From Schaalia dentiphila ATCC 17982 (GTDB lineage: Bacteria > Actinomycetota > Actinomycetes > Actinomycetales > Actinomycetaceae): a DNA stretch of 64,000 nt. Numbering within the stretch: position 1 is the stretch's first letter; every line of letters starts with the position of its first letter. Positions 22,873 to 31,181 of the stretch are shown here, in pieces. The notes under the pieces were generated by a model. The model searched no databases, was not told the DNA's origin, and saw only the letters and a program-made list of their open reading frames with translations. Location of the stretch: positions 836,527 through 900,526 of the forward strand of contig NZ_DS264586.1 in the NCBI RefSeq assembly GCF_000154225.1, written 5' to 3'. The position numbers were made by a program, and so were the translations under genes.

Positions 22873-24339
22873 ATGGCTCGACGCTCCAGGGGCGCGGTGT
22901 CAATCAATCCGCGCTCCGCTCAGAACATGTCCACGCGACCGGCTGCAATCGCGAAGAAAAAGCAGAGGATCAGCCCGGTCAAGGTATTCGGCGCCGTGGC
23001 GGCGCTGGCGTGTATCGTGACCTGCCTGTTCGTGCAGCTACCCGGCCTGGATGTGGCCGGTACGCGCATGTTCGGCATCTTCCTGGCGGCGATTCTGCTG
23101 TGGGTGACGGAGGCGGTGCCGCTCGCGGGCACGGCGGTCCTTGTCATTTTCCTGGAGGTCCTGTTCATTTCGGACCACGCTCTGCTGAGCGTGGGCGAGG
23201 GCGCCCCGGCATACACGAAGTTCTTTGGTGCGCTGGCTAACCCGGTTATCATCCTGTTCCTGGGCGGCTTCATGGTGGCCGACGGCGCTGCCAAGTACAA
23301 GCTTGACCGCGCCCTGTCGGCGGTCCTCCTCAAGCCCTTCATGGGCAAGCCGCGCCTGACCGTCATGGGCGTCATGCTGATCACCGCGATCATGAGTATG
23401 TTCATGTCGAACACGGCGACCACGGCGACGATGTTCGCCGTCATGATGCCCGTCATCATGGCCCTGCCCGAGGGCAAGGCGCGCACCGGCATCGCCCTGT
23501 CGATCCCGGTCGCCGCGAACGTTGGCGGCATGGGCACGCCGGTCGGCACGCCCCCGAACGCGATCGCTCTGGGCGCGCTGGAAAACGCGGGCGTGAAGGT
23601 GACCTTCCTGCAGTGGATGCTTGCGGCCGTCCCGCTCATGCTGGTGCTCCTGGCCCTGTCGTGGGCTTTCATCGCGTGGCGTTACATCCCCACCGACGCC
23701 ACGTTCGACATCGACACGTCGGCACGCTTCGAGAAGTCGCGCAGCGCGATCATCTTCTACTCGGTGGCGGGTCTGACGATCCTCCTGTGGATGACGGAGT
23801 CCCTGCACCATATTTCCGCCAACGTCGTTGGCTTCCTGCCGGTCGTGGTTCTCCTGATGACGAAGGTGATGAGTGGGGATGACCTGCGCGCCCTGGACTG
23901 GCCGGTCCTGTGGCTGGTCGCCGGCGGTATCGCGCTGGGTTCGGGTGTGGCCGCCACCGGCCTCGACAAGTGGATGCTTGGCTCGATCCAGTGGGCCTCG
24001 ATCCCCGGTATTCTTCTGATCTTCGTGCTGGCCCTCGTGGGCTGGGTGACCTCGAACGTTATTTCGCACTCCGCGTCCGCGAACCTTCTGATCCCCATGG
24101 GTATGGGCCTGGCGGCGACGGTCTCCGCGAGCGCCGCCGAAATCGCCATCGTCATCGCCCTGGGCTGCTCGCTTGGCATGTGCCTGCCGATCTCGACCCC
24201 GCCGAACGCGATCGCGTACTCGACAGGTACGACCCCGACCCGCGAGATGGCGATCGTTGGCATCGTGGTGGGTGTCGTGGGCATCATCCTCCTGGCGTTC
24301 ATCGCGCCGCTGACCTGGGGATTCATCGGGGTGATGTGA
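22873..24339 (+). CDS. DASS-family (SLC13) sodium/dicarboxylate or anion symporter
   Basis: 488 aa with about 12-14 hydrophobic segments. The two DASS signature motifs are present: MSNTATTATMF near residue 175 and GTPPNAIALGALENAG, with the second-half repeat STPPNAIAYSTGT near residue 440. These motifs coordinate sodium and the carboxylate substrate. Substrates in this family include succinate, malate, citrate and sulfate. A palindromic operator lies in its promoter. The sensor kinase and response regulator directly behind it are likely to monitor or control its transport. The first 30 residues are polar, and an internal ATG at residue 19 is a possible alternative start. Confidence 0.9.
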   Translation: MARRSRGAVSINPRSAQNMSTRPAAIAKKKQRISPVKVFGAVAALACIVTCLFVQLPGLDVAGTRMFGIFLAAILLWVTEAVPLAGTAVLVIFLEVLFISDHALLSVGEGAPAYTKFFGALANPVIILFLGGFMVADGAAKYKLDRALSAVLLKPFMGKPRLTVMGVMLITAIMSMFMSNTATTATMFAVMMPVIMALPEGKARTGIALSIPVAANVGGMGTPVGTPPNAIALGALENAGVKVTFLQWMLAAVPLMLVLLALSWAFIAWRYIPTDATFDIDTSARFEKSRSAIIFYSVAGLTILLWMTESLHHISANVVGFLPVVVLLMTKVMSGDDLRALDWPVLWLVAGGIALGSGVAATGLDKWMLGSIQWASIPGILLIFVLALVGWVTSNVISHSASANLLIPMGMGLAATVSASAAEIAIVIALGCSLGMCLPISTPPNAIAYSTGTTPTREMAIVGIVVGVVGIILLAFIAPLTWGFIGVM

Positions 24340-24340
24340 C

Positions 24341-26446
24341 GTGTTCGGGGACGAGGCCACGGTCGGGTCGGGGGCGGCGCGCCCCCGGCCGGGGCTGGCC
24401 CACGGGTGGACGCAGGGGCCCGCAGCGGAGGACGCCTCGGTGCTGGCCCGCACGGACGTGCGCAGCGGCGGGCACCGAGCCGGCTACCCGATTCACATGC
24501 TGGTCGTGGGCAACGACTCGCGCTCGATCGCCGCGCCCGTCACGAGGGATCTGGCGTACGCCTTCCCGGGCCTGTGCCTGGACCGTATCGACGGGATTGA
24601 GGACCTGGCCGGCTACGAGGCCAGCCTGAATGTCGGCGACCACGTGCTCATGGGCCTGGTGACCTCCGAGGTTGACGACATTGACGCGCTCATTGACCGT
24701 GCGAGGACCTTCCCGGCGCTGCAGTGCATGCAGTGGGTGGTGGTGACGGATAAGTCCGAGCATCGCGACCTGGCTCGGTGCATGCAGTCCTGCGCGCTCG
24801 CCTCGGTCTTGAAGTCTCCGTGGACGGTGCCGCTGCTGGCGGGTCAGGCGTATTCGACGATGGTGCGCTACCTGCAGGGGTGCGGCTATTCGGATAGGCA
24901 GATCCGCTCGCTCATCGCTGATCCGCCGCCTTTTGCCGTGCAGGGCCCGCTCTTGGAGGGTCTGGACCGCGACGAGCACGAGGTCGTGATGGAGCTCCTT
25001 GCAGGCGTCGAGCGAGTGCTCGGCCAGAGGCCTCGGCTGATTGTCCCCGAGGGGACGCAGCTGGTGACCCAGGGTGAGCCGGTGGGTGCCGTCTACCTGG
25101 TCCTTGATGGCCAAGTGTCCCTGCACAGGGATTCGCCGCAGGGCGAGGTCCTGGCGCACCTGGCCTCGTCGGGACCTCTCATCGGCCTCGTGTCGCTGGC
25201 CCGCGCCGAGGACGCGTTCTTCACGGGCGAGACGGCGACCGAGGTGACGCTCGTGCGCTTGACGACCGAGCAGCTCCAGATCGTCATTTCCGAGGACCCG
25301 TCGATCGGCGCGACGCTGACCGCGCTCGCGATCCGCTCGCTGACGCGTCGCCTCATGCGCGCCGAGGACCTCCACCTGGAGAATGCGATGCTTGCCGAGG
25401 ACCTTGAGGCCCAGAAGGAGGCCCTCGCTGCCACGCTCGAGGACCTGCGCGCTACCCGCGCCGAGCTGGTTGAACGCGCGCGCTTCGCAATGCTCGGCGA
25501 GCTGAGCGCCGGCATCGCCCATGAGCTTAACAACCCGGTGACCGCCCTCGTGCGCGCCGCCAAGCACCTGCACGAGGACGTCGACGCGGCGCTCGCGGCC
25601 CCGGCCCCGGCCTCGTCGAGGGAAGCGATGGCCCGGGCGCTGACCGCACCCCCGCGCTCTACGTCGGTTGAGCGCGCCCTCATGAAGGAGCTGCTGCCCG
25701 TCGTCGGTGACCGCACGCTCGCCCGGCGCCTCGTGCGCGCGGGGATTCAGGGGGCGGACGGCGCTCGTGCGCTCGCGCAGATTCCGGGAGGCATCGACGC
25801 GTACGAGGCCGGGGCGCGCCTGGGCGGGTCCCTGCGCTCGGTGCTCGCCGCGGGTGACCGCGTCATCGAGCTGACTCAGTCCCTCAAGGGATATGCGCGC
25901 CCGGACGCTGAGGACCTCAAGCCCGTGGACGTGCGTGAAGGCATCGACGATGTTCTGCGGCTCACCGCTCACAGGGTCCGAGGCATCCGCATCGACTGTG
26001 ACTATGAGGATGTGCCGGCCGTGCGCGCGCACCCCGCGAAGCTGCAGCAGGTGTGGACGAACCTCATCGTCAACGCCGCCGAGGCCATCGAAGATGAGAC
26101 AGCCGATCTGGTTGCGGCCGCCGAGGCATCGGGCGGCGTGCCCGAGCTGCCTGCCCGCGGCGAGGCCGAGGCCCTCATCCGCATCACCGTGCGTCCCACG
26201 CCCGAAGGCGTGAGCATCAACATCCAGGACAACGGTCCGGGCATCGACCCGGGAATCGTCGACAAGATCATGGAGCCGCACTTCACCACCAAGGCGGGGC
26301 GCGTCCGATTCGGGCTGGGCATGGGCATGTCCATCGTCCGATCCATTATCGCCGATCATGGGGGCACCCTCACGATCGACTCTCACCCGGGATCCACGAT
26401 CATGCGGATCTCGTTGCCCGCCCAATCACACGAGGAGGAATCATGA
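24341..26446 (+). CDS. Soluble sensor histidine kinase with cyclic-nucleotide-binding-type domain
   Basis: 701 aa from a GTG one base after the transporter stop. No transmembrane segment. Residues about 50-190 look like a degenerate receiver domain (IHMLVVGNDSRSIAAPV...VLKSPWTVPLL). Residues about 215-340 match a CRP/cNMP-binding fold (LIVPEGTQLVTQGEPVGAVY...LDGQVSL). A coiled coil then leads to the dimerization helix with the phospho-acceptor His in ELSAGIAHELNNPVTALV. The ATPase domain shows KLQQVWTNLIVNAAEAI, DNGPGIDP and GLGMGMSIV. Its stop overlaps the response-regulator start. The operon with a dicarboxylate-type carrier suggests metabolic or redox sensing; the ligand of the cNMP-like domain is unknown. 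Confidence 0.88.
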   Translation: MFGDEATVGSGAARPRPGLAHGWTQGPAAEDASVLARTDVRSGGHRAGYPIHMLVVGNDSRSIAAPVTRDLAYAFPGLCLDRIDGIEDLAGYEASLNVGDHVLMGLVTSEVDDIDALIDRARTFPALQCMQWVVVTDKSEHRDLARCMQSCALASVLKSPWTVPLLAGQAYSTMVRYLQGCGYSDRQIRSLIADPPPFAVQGPLLEGLDRDEHEVVMELLAGVERVLGQRPRLIVPEGTQLVTQGEPVGAVYLVLDGQVSLHRDSPQGEVLAHLASSGPLIGLVSLARAEDAFFTGETATEVTLVRLTTEQLQIVISEDPSIGATLTALAIRSLTRRLMRAEDLHLENAMLAEDLEAQKEALAATLEDLRATRAELVERARFAMLGELSAGIAHELNNPVTALVRAAKHLHEDVDAALAAPAPASSREAMARALTAPPRSTSVERALMKELLPVVGDRTLARRLVRAGIQGADGARALAQIPGGIDAYEAGARLGGSLRSVLAAGDRVIELTQSLKGYARPDAEDLKPVDVREGIDDVLRLTAHRVRGIRIDCDYEDVPAVRAHPAKLQQVWTNLIVNAAEAIEDETADLVAAAEASGGVPELPARGEAEALIRITVRPTPEGVSINIQDNGPGIDPGIVDKIMEPHFTTKAGRVRFGLGMGMSIVRSIIADHGGTLTIDSHPGSTIMRISLPAQSHEEES

Positions 26447-26913
26447 CCCTGACAATCCTGTCCCTTGAGGACGAAGCGGACGTGCGCGACGCGCTCGAGC
26501 GTGATCTTGAACAGTTCTGGGACAAGATCCGGCTCGAAGTCGCCGAGGACGTTGACGACGCCTGGACCGTCATTGACGAGATCGTCGACGACGGGGACGA
26601 GTTGGCGCTGGTCCTGTCCGACCATCGCCTGCCCGGAAAGTCGGGCGTTGACTTCCTCGTGGAGCTCATGAAGGATGAGCGTTTCGCCGCGACCCGCACG
26701 GTGCTGGTCACCGGCCAGGCGGACCAGTCCGACACGATCCGCGCCGTGAACCAGGCGGGCCTGGATTACTACATCGGCAAGCCGTGGAATCCCGAGGAGC
26801 TGCAAACGGTCGTGCGCGACCAGCTCACGGAGTACGTGCTTGAGTCCGGCGTGAACCCCCTGCCCTACGTGAGCGTGCTCGACGGCGTGCGCGTCATGGA
26901 GGCAATCCGCTAA
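26443..26913 (+). CDS. Single-domain (REC) response regulator
   Basis: 156 aa. The receiver fold has the acidic pair EDE at residues 9-11, the phospho-acceptor Asp in LVLSDHRLPGKSG near residue 60, Thr in VLVTGQ and Lys in IGKPWNPEE. There is no DNA-binding or enzymatic output domain, only a C-terminal extension of about 30 residues. GAGGAGG precedes the ATG, which overlaps the kinase stop. The output is therefore through protein contacts, a phosphorelay, or feedback on the kinase. A terminator ends the operon. Confidence 0.9.
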   Translation: MTLTILSLEDEADVRDALERDLEQFWDKIRLEVAEDVDDAWTVIDEIVDDGDELALVLSDHRLPGKSGVDFLVELMKDERFAATRTVLVTGQADQSDTIRAVNQAGLDYYIGKPWNPEELQTVVRDQLTEYVLESGVNPLPYVSVLDGVRVMEAIR

Positions 26914-26924
26914 ACCCCACAGTG

Positions 26925-26966
26925 AAGGGCCGCCGCACAACCAACAACGGTTGCGCGGCGGCCCTT
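26925..26966 (+). terminator. Terminator of the transporter/two-component operon
   Basis: AAGGGCCGCCGC pairs with GCGGCGGCCCTT, with an inner GCACAACC/GGTTGC-type extension. It also ends the convergent Abi gene region. Confidence 0.85.
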
Positions 26967-26985
26967 CGTGTCAGCAGTGGGGGCC

Positions 26986-27918
26986 TCAAGTTGTCGGCTC
27001 GCACGACCACAAAGGGAGCGACTGCCAGTTATCGGGCGTGCCCGTCGCTCGCAGGGGGACGATGTCGGTAGCGGGAAAGGTAGCGAGAACCGCGGGGAGG
27101 GCGGTCCCGTCTCCTAGGCCCATCGTGCGGATGAGGTACTGGATGAGAGTGAGCTGGTCGAAGCACTTGTTTCTCTTCGGAGACAATTGTGTGATGCCCA
27201 GGGTTTCGGCGTCTTTCGGTAGCTTTACCTGGTGGAGTGTTCGATTGAATAAGCGCCCCTGGTGTGCGCAAATGTTTCGCAGAATTCTAAGGTTTTCGAG
27301 CCAGGAATTGACCTGTGATCGAGTCAAGTGGAGTGAAGTTGCGATAGTGTCTTGGCAATGAAAAGGTGCCATCTTGAATAGCAGAGCGAGCTTTCCCCAC
27401 TCGAGGATGTGCACTGCTACCCATACGGGTAGTTTTCCATTGTATTCGTCTCGGTAGTGGCGAATGAAATCTTCTTGCGATCGTTTGCGGCTTTTCTCGT
27501 AGGAATATATCCATTTCCTATATTTCTTGGTTTCGTGCTTGTTTTCCTTATCGAAACCTGATGGGCCTAGCCGCGAAGACGCAAGGTGGAGATGGGGATG
27601 CTCCTCTCCGAGCGTGTAGCCGATGAGTGCTCGTAATCCCACTTCGATCCGTGAGAGTTCTTGAAAAGTTGTCGCACGGAGTCGCTCATCGAATTTGTAG
27701 AGCGCTAAGACCTGTTCTAGCTTCGTGTTGGGAGAAAAAATATCAGAGCGCGTCTGTGTTATGTCATCGTATTGACGAAAGGGATAATAGTAACCAGAAA
27801 GCCTGTAGTAGCTGATCGTCTCGAGTGTTTGCTTCGCTGTTTTACTATCGTCAATAGTCATGCCCCGTGATCGAAGTAGGTCGATCTGTTGATCAATACT
27901 CAAAAATGGCTTTTCCAT
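26986..27918 (-). CDS. Abi-family (AbiD/AbiF-type, Abi_2) abortive-infection protein
   Basis: 310 aa. Abi_2 features include KPFLSIDQQIDLLRSRGM at the start, LETISYYRLSGYYYPF near residue 35, FDERLRATTFQELSRIEVGLR near 80 and, near 220, LRNICAHQGRLFNR, which holds the R-x4-H motif of HEPN-type RNases. Such proteins stop phage growth by disabling the infected cell. The codons and bases are clearly AT-richer than in neighbours, a sign of recent acquisition. Start ATG at 27916-27918 with AAGGG upstream; the open frame extends 23 codons further. A near-consensus promoter lies at 27987-28015. It is a single gene without an obvious antitoxin partner. Confidence 0.9.
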   Translation of the reverse strand: MEKPFLSIDQQIDLLRSRGMTIDDSKTAKQTLETISYYRLSGYYYPFRQYDDITQTRSDIFSPNTKLEQVLALYKFDERLRATTFQELSRIEVGLRALIGYTLGEEHPHLHLASSRLGPSGFDKENKHETKKYRKWIYSYEKSRKRSQEDFIRHYRDEYNGKLPVWVAVHILEWGKLALLFKMAPFHCQDTIATSLHLTRSQVNSWLENLRILRNICAHQGRLFNRTLHQVKLPKDAETLGITQLSPKRNKCFDQLTLIQYLIRTMGLGDGTALPAVLATFPATDIVPLRATGTPDNWQSLPLWSCEPTT

Positions 27919-27986
27919 TGTTATGCGCCCTTGCATAGAAGAAAACCGGCCCTGGACCTTGCGGCGGAACCGGTGTTGATGACGCA

Positions 27987-28015
27987 AGTATATCTCTGTC
28001 CTGTCAACATGTCAA
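27987..28015 (-). promoter_or_regulatory. Strong promoter of the Abi gene
   Basis: On the minus strand, TTGACA (28010-28015), exactly 17 bp, TATACT (27987-27992). It is the closest match to the sigma-70 consensus in the window. A second TTGACA lies 8 bp downstream. The leader is about 60 bases. Confidence 0.8.
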
Positions 28016-28161
28016 CTAGATGCACGTGTGGTGCATCATGGCACGGCCTTACATGCTGTCGTTGACTCACTTGCTTCGGGTTGCCGGTGACAAGAAGACA
28101 GTCCCTGGACCCTTCGGCGAGGAAAGGGCGGTCTTGGCCGGCCACGTGATTCGTGTCAGTT

Positions 28162-28809
28162 TTACGCCTGCTGGCCCGGGTCGTTGCACATCGTGATGCC
28201 CTCGAATCCGGCGGCGCCCAGCACCTGGAAAATCTCGTCGAGGAGGACCATCGGCTCGGCCGTTCCCGCGGCGAACTCGGGGTGACGGATCTCGATGGCG
28301 GCCATCCCGCGCGGATCCGTCACCGGCTCGGTGTCGAACTTCTCCGACAGCAAGCGGTTCGCCTCCTCCAGGTCGGTGGGGGAACCGAACGCCCAGGTCA
28401 CGGCCTTGTTGCCTGCGCCCGTGAGGGTACGCTGAATGTACATGCGCGTCATGAGGATGTGGCGTCCGTGACGGGGGAACACGTCGCCCACGCGGGTGAA
28501 CAGCGCGATGTCCGCCAAGTCCCCGCCCAGCGACGAATCCACGAGGGCGTATGCGTAGGCGCCGATACCGCGCAAGGTGAGGGCGTCCGCGAGGAGGCCC
28601 ATGACCTCGTCCCCGAAGGGTTCGGACTGGAAGTACACGCCCTCGCCGACCTCCGGCGCGTCAGGGCCGAGGAGCGTGATATCGAAGCCCGCGTCAGCCA
28701 GCGCGTCCCGCACGAGCGCAACGTTGTGCTCCGGGAAGGGGTGCAGCGCGGCCGCGTTCGCGGCGATGCGCTCAATAAACACATAGGTGGAAAAACCAAG
28801 CTCAGCCAT
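28162..28809 (-). CDS. Conserved-looking soluble protein of unknown function
   Basis: 215 aa, no signal peptide or membrane segment, no motif I recognise. The start MAELGFSTYVFIERIAANAA is 6 bases behind TACAAT, so it is probably leaderless; the frame is open further upstream without support. The protein has even composition and plausible folding (alternating hydrophobic strands such as AAIEIRHPEFAAG and GITMCNDPG at the C-terminus). It lies downstream of the nitroreductase on the same strand, with a long hairpin between, so it is probably a separate transcription unit. Confidence 0.75.
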   Translation of the reverse strand: MAELGFSTYVFIERIAANAAALHPFPEHNVALVRDALADAGFDITLLGPDAPEVGEGVYFQSEPFGDEVMGLLADALTLRGIGAYAYALVDSSLGGDLADIALFTRVGDVFPRHGRHILMTRMYIQRTLTGAGNKAVTWAFGSPTDLEEANRLLSEKFDTEPVTDPRGMAAIEIRHPEFAAGTAEPMVLLDEIFQVLGAAGFEGITMCNDPGQQA

Positions 28810-28844
28810 GCGCTCATTGTAAGCGCGCGACAAGCACGGCATGC

Positions 28845-28899
28845 GACGAGGCCGTGGAACCCCGGGCGGTTGAACGCTTGGGGAGGCCACGGCCTCGTC
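28845..28899 (-). terminator. Hairpin after the nitroreductase gene
   Basis: Perfect 13-bp stem GACGAGGCCGTGG (28845-28857) / CCACGGCCTCGTC (28887-28899). Same stem family as at 6900, 51727, 53568 and 55728. Confidence 0.7.
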
Positions 28900-28911
28900 A
28901 ATGACGGAGAA

Positions 28912-29661
28912 TCAGCGCAGGCACAGGCCCTGTTCGTTGAGGATCTCCATGATGGGGGAGACGTGCGCGCCGCCCACGCCGATGTTGGTGGCAACCAGGT
29001 GGGTGAAGGACTCGAGGCGCGAACCCGAGCGCAGGTCGTAGTACTCGGTGACCTCGCGGTCGTAGTCGGTGAGCGTCTCGGAGTAGGACTCGACGCGCGG
29101 GTACGTGTTCTTCGCGGTGACGACCGACAGGGGCATGCGCGGCTTCTGGCCCGGATCCTGGTCCGGGTGGCCGACTAGCAGGCCGACAATCGGGAAGGTC
29201 AGCTCCGGCAGTTCCAGCGCCTTCACGGTCGCGCGCGGATCGGCGAGGATTGAGCCGAGGTAGACGGTGCCTAGGCCTATCGACTCGGCGGCCACGACCA
29301 CGTTCTGCGCGGCCAGGAGCGCGTCCTCGACGGCGGTGAGGAACAGGTTGATCGAGCCCAGAGCCTCCGAGGAAACACCCTGTTCGGCGCGGATGCGGCT
29401 GTTGCGGTACAGATCGGCGACGAAGATGAACAGGTCGCCCTTCGTGCCGCCCACGTAGGGCTGGCCGGAGGCGGTGCTGATCGTCTCGCGCACCTGTGGG
29501 TCAGTGATGTGCAGGATCGTGCACGCCTGGAGGAAGGAAGAGGTTGCGGTATGGCGCGCCACGTCCATCAGCGTGGTGACGTCTTCCTCGGTGAGGGGCT
29601 GGTCCTTGTAGGCGCGGATCGTGCGGTGGGCGAGCTGGCTCGCAATCGTTTCGTTTGTCAT
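28912..29661 (-). CDS. NADPH-dependent FMN nitroreductase (NfsA/FRP type)
   Basis: 249 aa. The family start is visible as LAHRTIRAYKDQPLTEEDV, with TATSSFLQACTILHI near residue 40 (FMN phosphate contacts) and QNVVVAAESIGLGTVYLGSI near 120. Length and order fit NfsA/FRP flavoreductases, which reduce nitroaromatics, quinones or flavins in two-electron steps. The start ATG is 6 bases from a TAGAAT box, so leaderless. Its promoter overlaps that of the divergent hydrolase gene. The physiological substrate is unknown. Confidence 0.9.
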   Translation of the reverse strand: MTNETIASQLAHRTIRAYKDQPLTEEDVTTLMDVARHTATSSFLQACTILHITDPQVRETISTASGQPYVGGTKGDLFIFVADLYRNSRIRAEQGVSSEALGSINLFLTAVEDALLAAQNVVVAAESIGLGTVYLGSILADPRATVKALELPELTFPIVGLLVGHPDQDPGQKPRMPLSVVTAKNTYPRVESYSETLTDYDREVTEYYDLRSGSRLESFTHLVATNIGVGGAHVSPIMEILNEQGLCLR

Positions 29662-29667
29662 GCGTTC

Positions 29668-29677
29668 ATTCTACGAT
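29668..29677. promoter_or_regulatory. Overlapping divergent -10 boxes
   Basis: Ten bases serve both genes: TACGAT (29672-29677, plus) lies 7 bases before the hydrolase GTG, and TAGAAT (29668-29673, minus) lies 6 bases before the nitroreductase ATG. They share two base pairs. Confidence 0.6.
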
Positions 29678-29684
29678 TGGGAGT

Positions 29685-30620
29685 GTGAAACGAATTGAGC
29701 CCTTTGGACCTTTTGCGTTGGCACCAAACGTCACCCCCGTCGCTGTTCCCTCCCCGGCAGGTGAGCTCAGTGGCCTGCTGACCGGCCCGAGCGCCCCGGT
29801 CCTCGTCGACGGCACACCTGCGATCTCTGCCGTCTCGGCCCCGGGTGGCACGGGGGAGAGCCGCGCGCTCCTCGTCCCCGGCTACACGGGATCCAAAGAG
29901 GACTACTCGACCGTCCTGCCGTTCCTCGGGGAGGCTGGCTGGGATGTCCTGGCCTACTCGCAGCGAGGCCAGGGCGGGTCCGCCGCGCCTTCGGGCCTGG
30001 GCGCGTACGGGATGAGCGACTTTGTCGGTGACCTTATCGCCGTCGCCGAGGCCTGGGCCGGGACTACGGGTCGCGTGCACCTCGTGGGCCACTCCTTCGG
30101 TGGCATCGTCGCGCGCGCGGCCGTCGTCAAGCGCCCCGACCTCTTTGCCTCCGTGACCCTGTTCTGTTCGGGTCGGGCCGTGTACGACTGGATGAACACC
30201 CTGCCGATCCTTGACCCCCTGCCCACGGGCCCCGGCGCGCGCCAGCAGGTGCTGCGCACCTACTTCCCGGACATGAAGTTCGACGAACTCGGCGTCGGAT
30301 GGGCGGAGTTTCAACGTATCCGAGCGCTGGACACGGCCTCGGAAAACCTGGTGGGCATCGCCCGCATCCTCTCCCAGCTGCGCCCCGACACCCCGGCGCT
30401 CGCGGCCACGGGCGTGCCCGTGCACGTGCTGTACGGGGACCAGGACGAGATCTGGCCGCCCTCGTGGTACGCCGAGGAGGCCGCAGACCTGGGGGCTCGC
30501 GAGAGCATCATCCGAGGGGGCACGCATAGCCCGCAGCTGCAGTTCCCGCAGCAGTGGGCGGAGTTTGCCAGCGCGTACTGGACGGACGTGGAATCGGGGG
30601 CGCTGGTCTGGTCCATGTGA
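29685..30620 (+). CDS. Alpha/beta hydrolase
   Basis: 311 aa from a GTG at 29685 placed 7 bases behind a -10 box; an in-frame ATG at 29655 would overlap the divergent gene. The hydrolase fold is clear: LLVPGYTGSKEDY (oxyanion strand), AYSQRGQGGS, nucleophile elbow GHSFGG (Ser at about 142), Asp in LYGDQDEIWPP and catalytic His in GGTHSPQLQFP. The substrate class cannot be decided. It is divergent from the nitroreductase with overlapping promoters. Confidence 0.88.
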   Translation: MKRIEPFGPFALAPNVTPVAVPSPAGELSGLLTGPSAPVLVDGTPAISAVSAPGGTGESRALLVPGYTGSKEDYSTVLPFLGEAGWDVLAYSQRGQGGSAAPSGLGAYGMSDFVGDLIAVAEAWAGTTGRVHLVGHSFGGIVARAAVVKRPDLFASVTLFCSGRAVYDWMNTLPILDPLPTGPGARQQVLRTYFPDMKFDELGVGWAEFQRIRALDTASENLVGIARILSQLRPDTPALAATGVPVHVLYGDQDEIWPPSWYAEEAADLGARESIIRGGTHSPQLQFPQQWAEFASAYWTDVESGALVWSM

Positions 30621-30697
30621 CGCGAGATGCTGTGACATCGTCCCAAAACGGGCCTTGTGATGCGTATCTGTGCGGATGGATGCTTAGTATTGTGTTT

Positions 30698-31099
30698 ATG
30701 AACAAGCGTTCCATCCTCACTGCAGTGCTGGCCCTCGGCCTGGGCGTGACCGCCCTGACCGGCTGCGCCACCGATTCCGATTCCGCTCACTCCTACGTGA
30801 CCCCGAAGGACGTCAAGACGGTCGAGCGTCCCATCGCTCAGATCGACGACAGCGGCATCAAGGTCCCCGAGAAGCGCGACCTGAAGATCAAGCTGGCCGA
30901 CTCCGACAAGGCCGCCAAGTGGAAGATCGAGGTCTCTGACCCCACGGCCCTCGAGGTCGGCAAGTCCGAGAAGAACGTCGTCACCCTGCACCCGCTGCGT
31001 GCGCTGGGCGAGGACGACGACCCGGTGACCGTGAGCCTGACCGATCCGGACGGCATCACCACCGACTTCAAGGTGACCATCACCGAGGGCGCCAACTGA
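30698..31099 (+). CDS. Small secreted lipoprotein
   Basis: 133 aa. Signal peptide with lipobox LTGC (Cys at about 24), then a linker and a compact beta-rich domain of about 90 residues (VPEKRDLKIKLADSDKAAKW...VTVSLTDPDGITTDFKVTI) with an Ig-like alternation of strands. The start ATG is 7 bases behind TAGTAT (30685-30690), so leaderless; the frame is open upstream without support. A strong terminator follows, so it is monocistronic. Function unknown; many Asp and Lys residues are exposed. Confidence 0.82.
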   Translation: MNKRSILTAVLALGLGVTALTGCATDSDSAHSYVTPKDVKTVERPIAQIDDSGIKVPEKRDLKIKLADSDKAAKWKIEVSDPTALEVGKSEKNVVTLHPLRALGEDDDPVTVSLTDPDGITTDFKVTITEGAN

Positions 31100-31108
31100 T
31101 TCCAAACT

Positions 31109-31158
31109 CACAACGCTTCGGGCCCAGGATCTGCGGATCCTGGGCCCTGTGCGTTGTG
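31109..31158. terminator. Long bidirectional terminator hairpin
   Basis: Perfect 12-bp core GGGCCCAGGATC / GATCCTGGGCCC with a TGCG loop, flanked by CACAACGC / GCGTTGTG that extend the stem. It lies between convergent genes. Confidence 0.85.
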
Positions 31159-31181
31159 TTGCGGCCGTTCGGTGCTGGATG

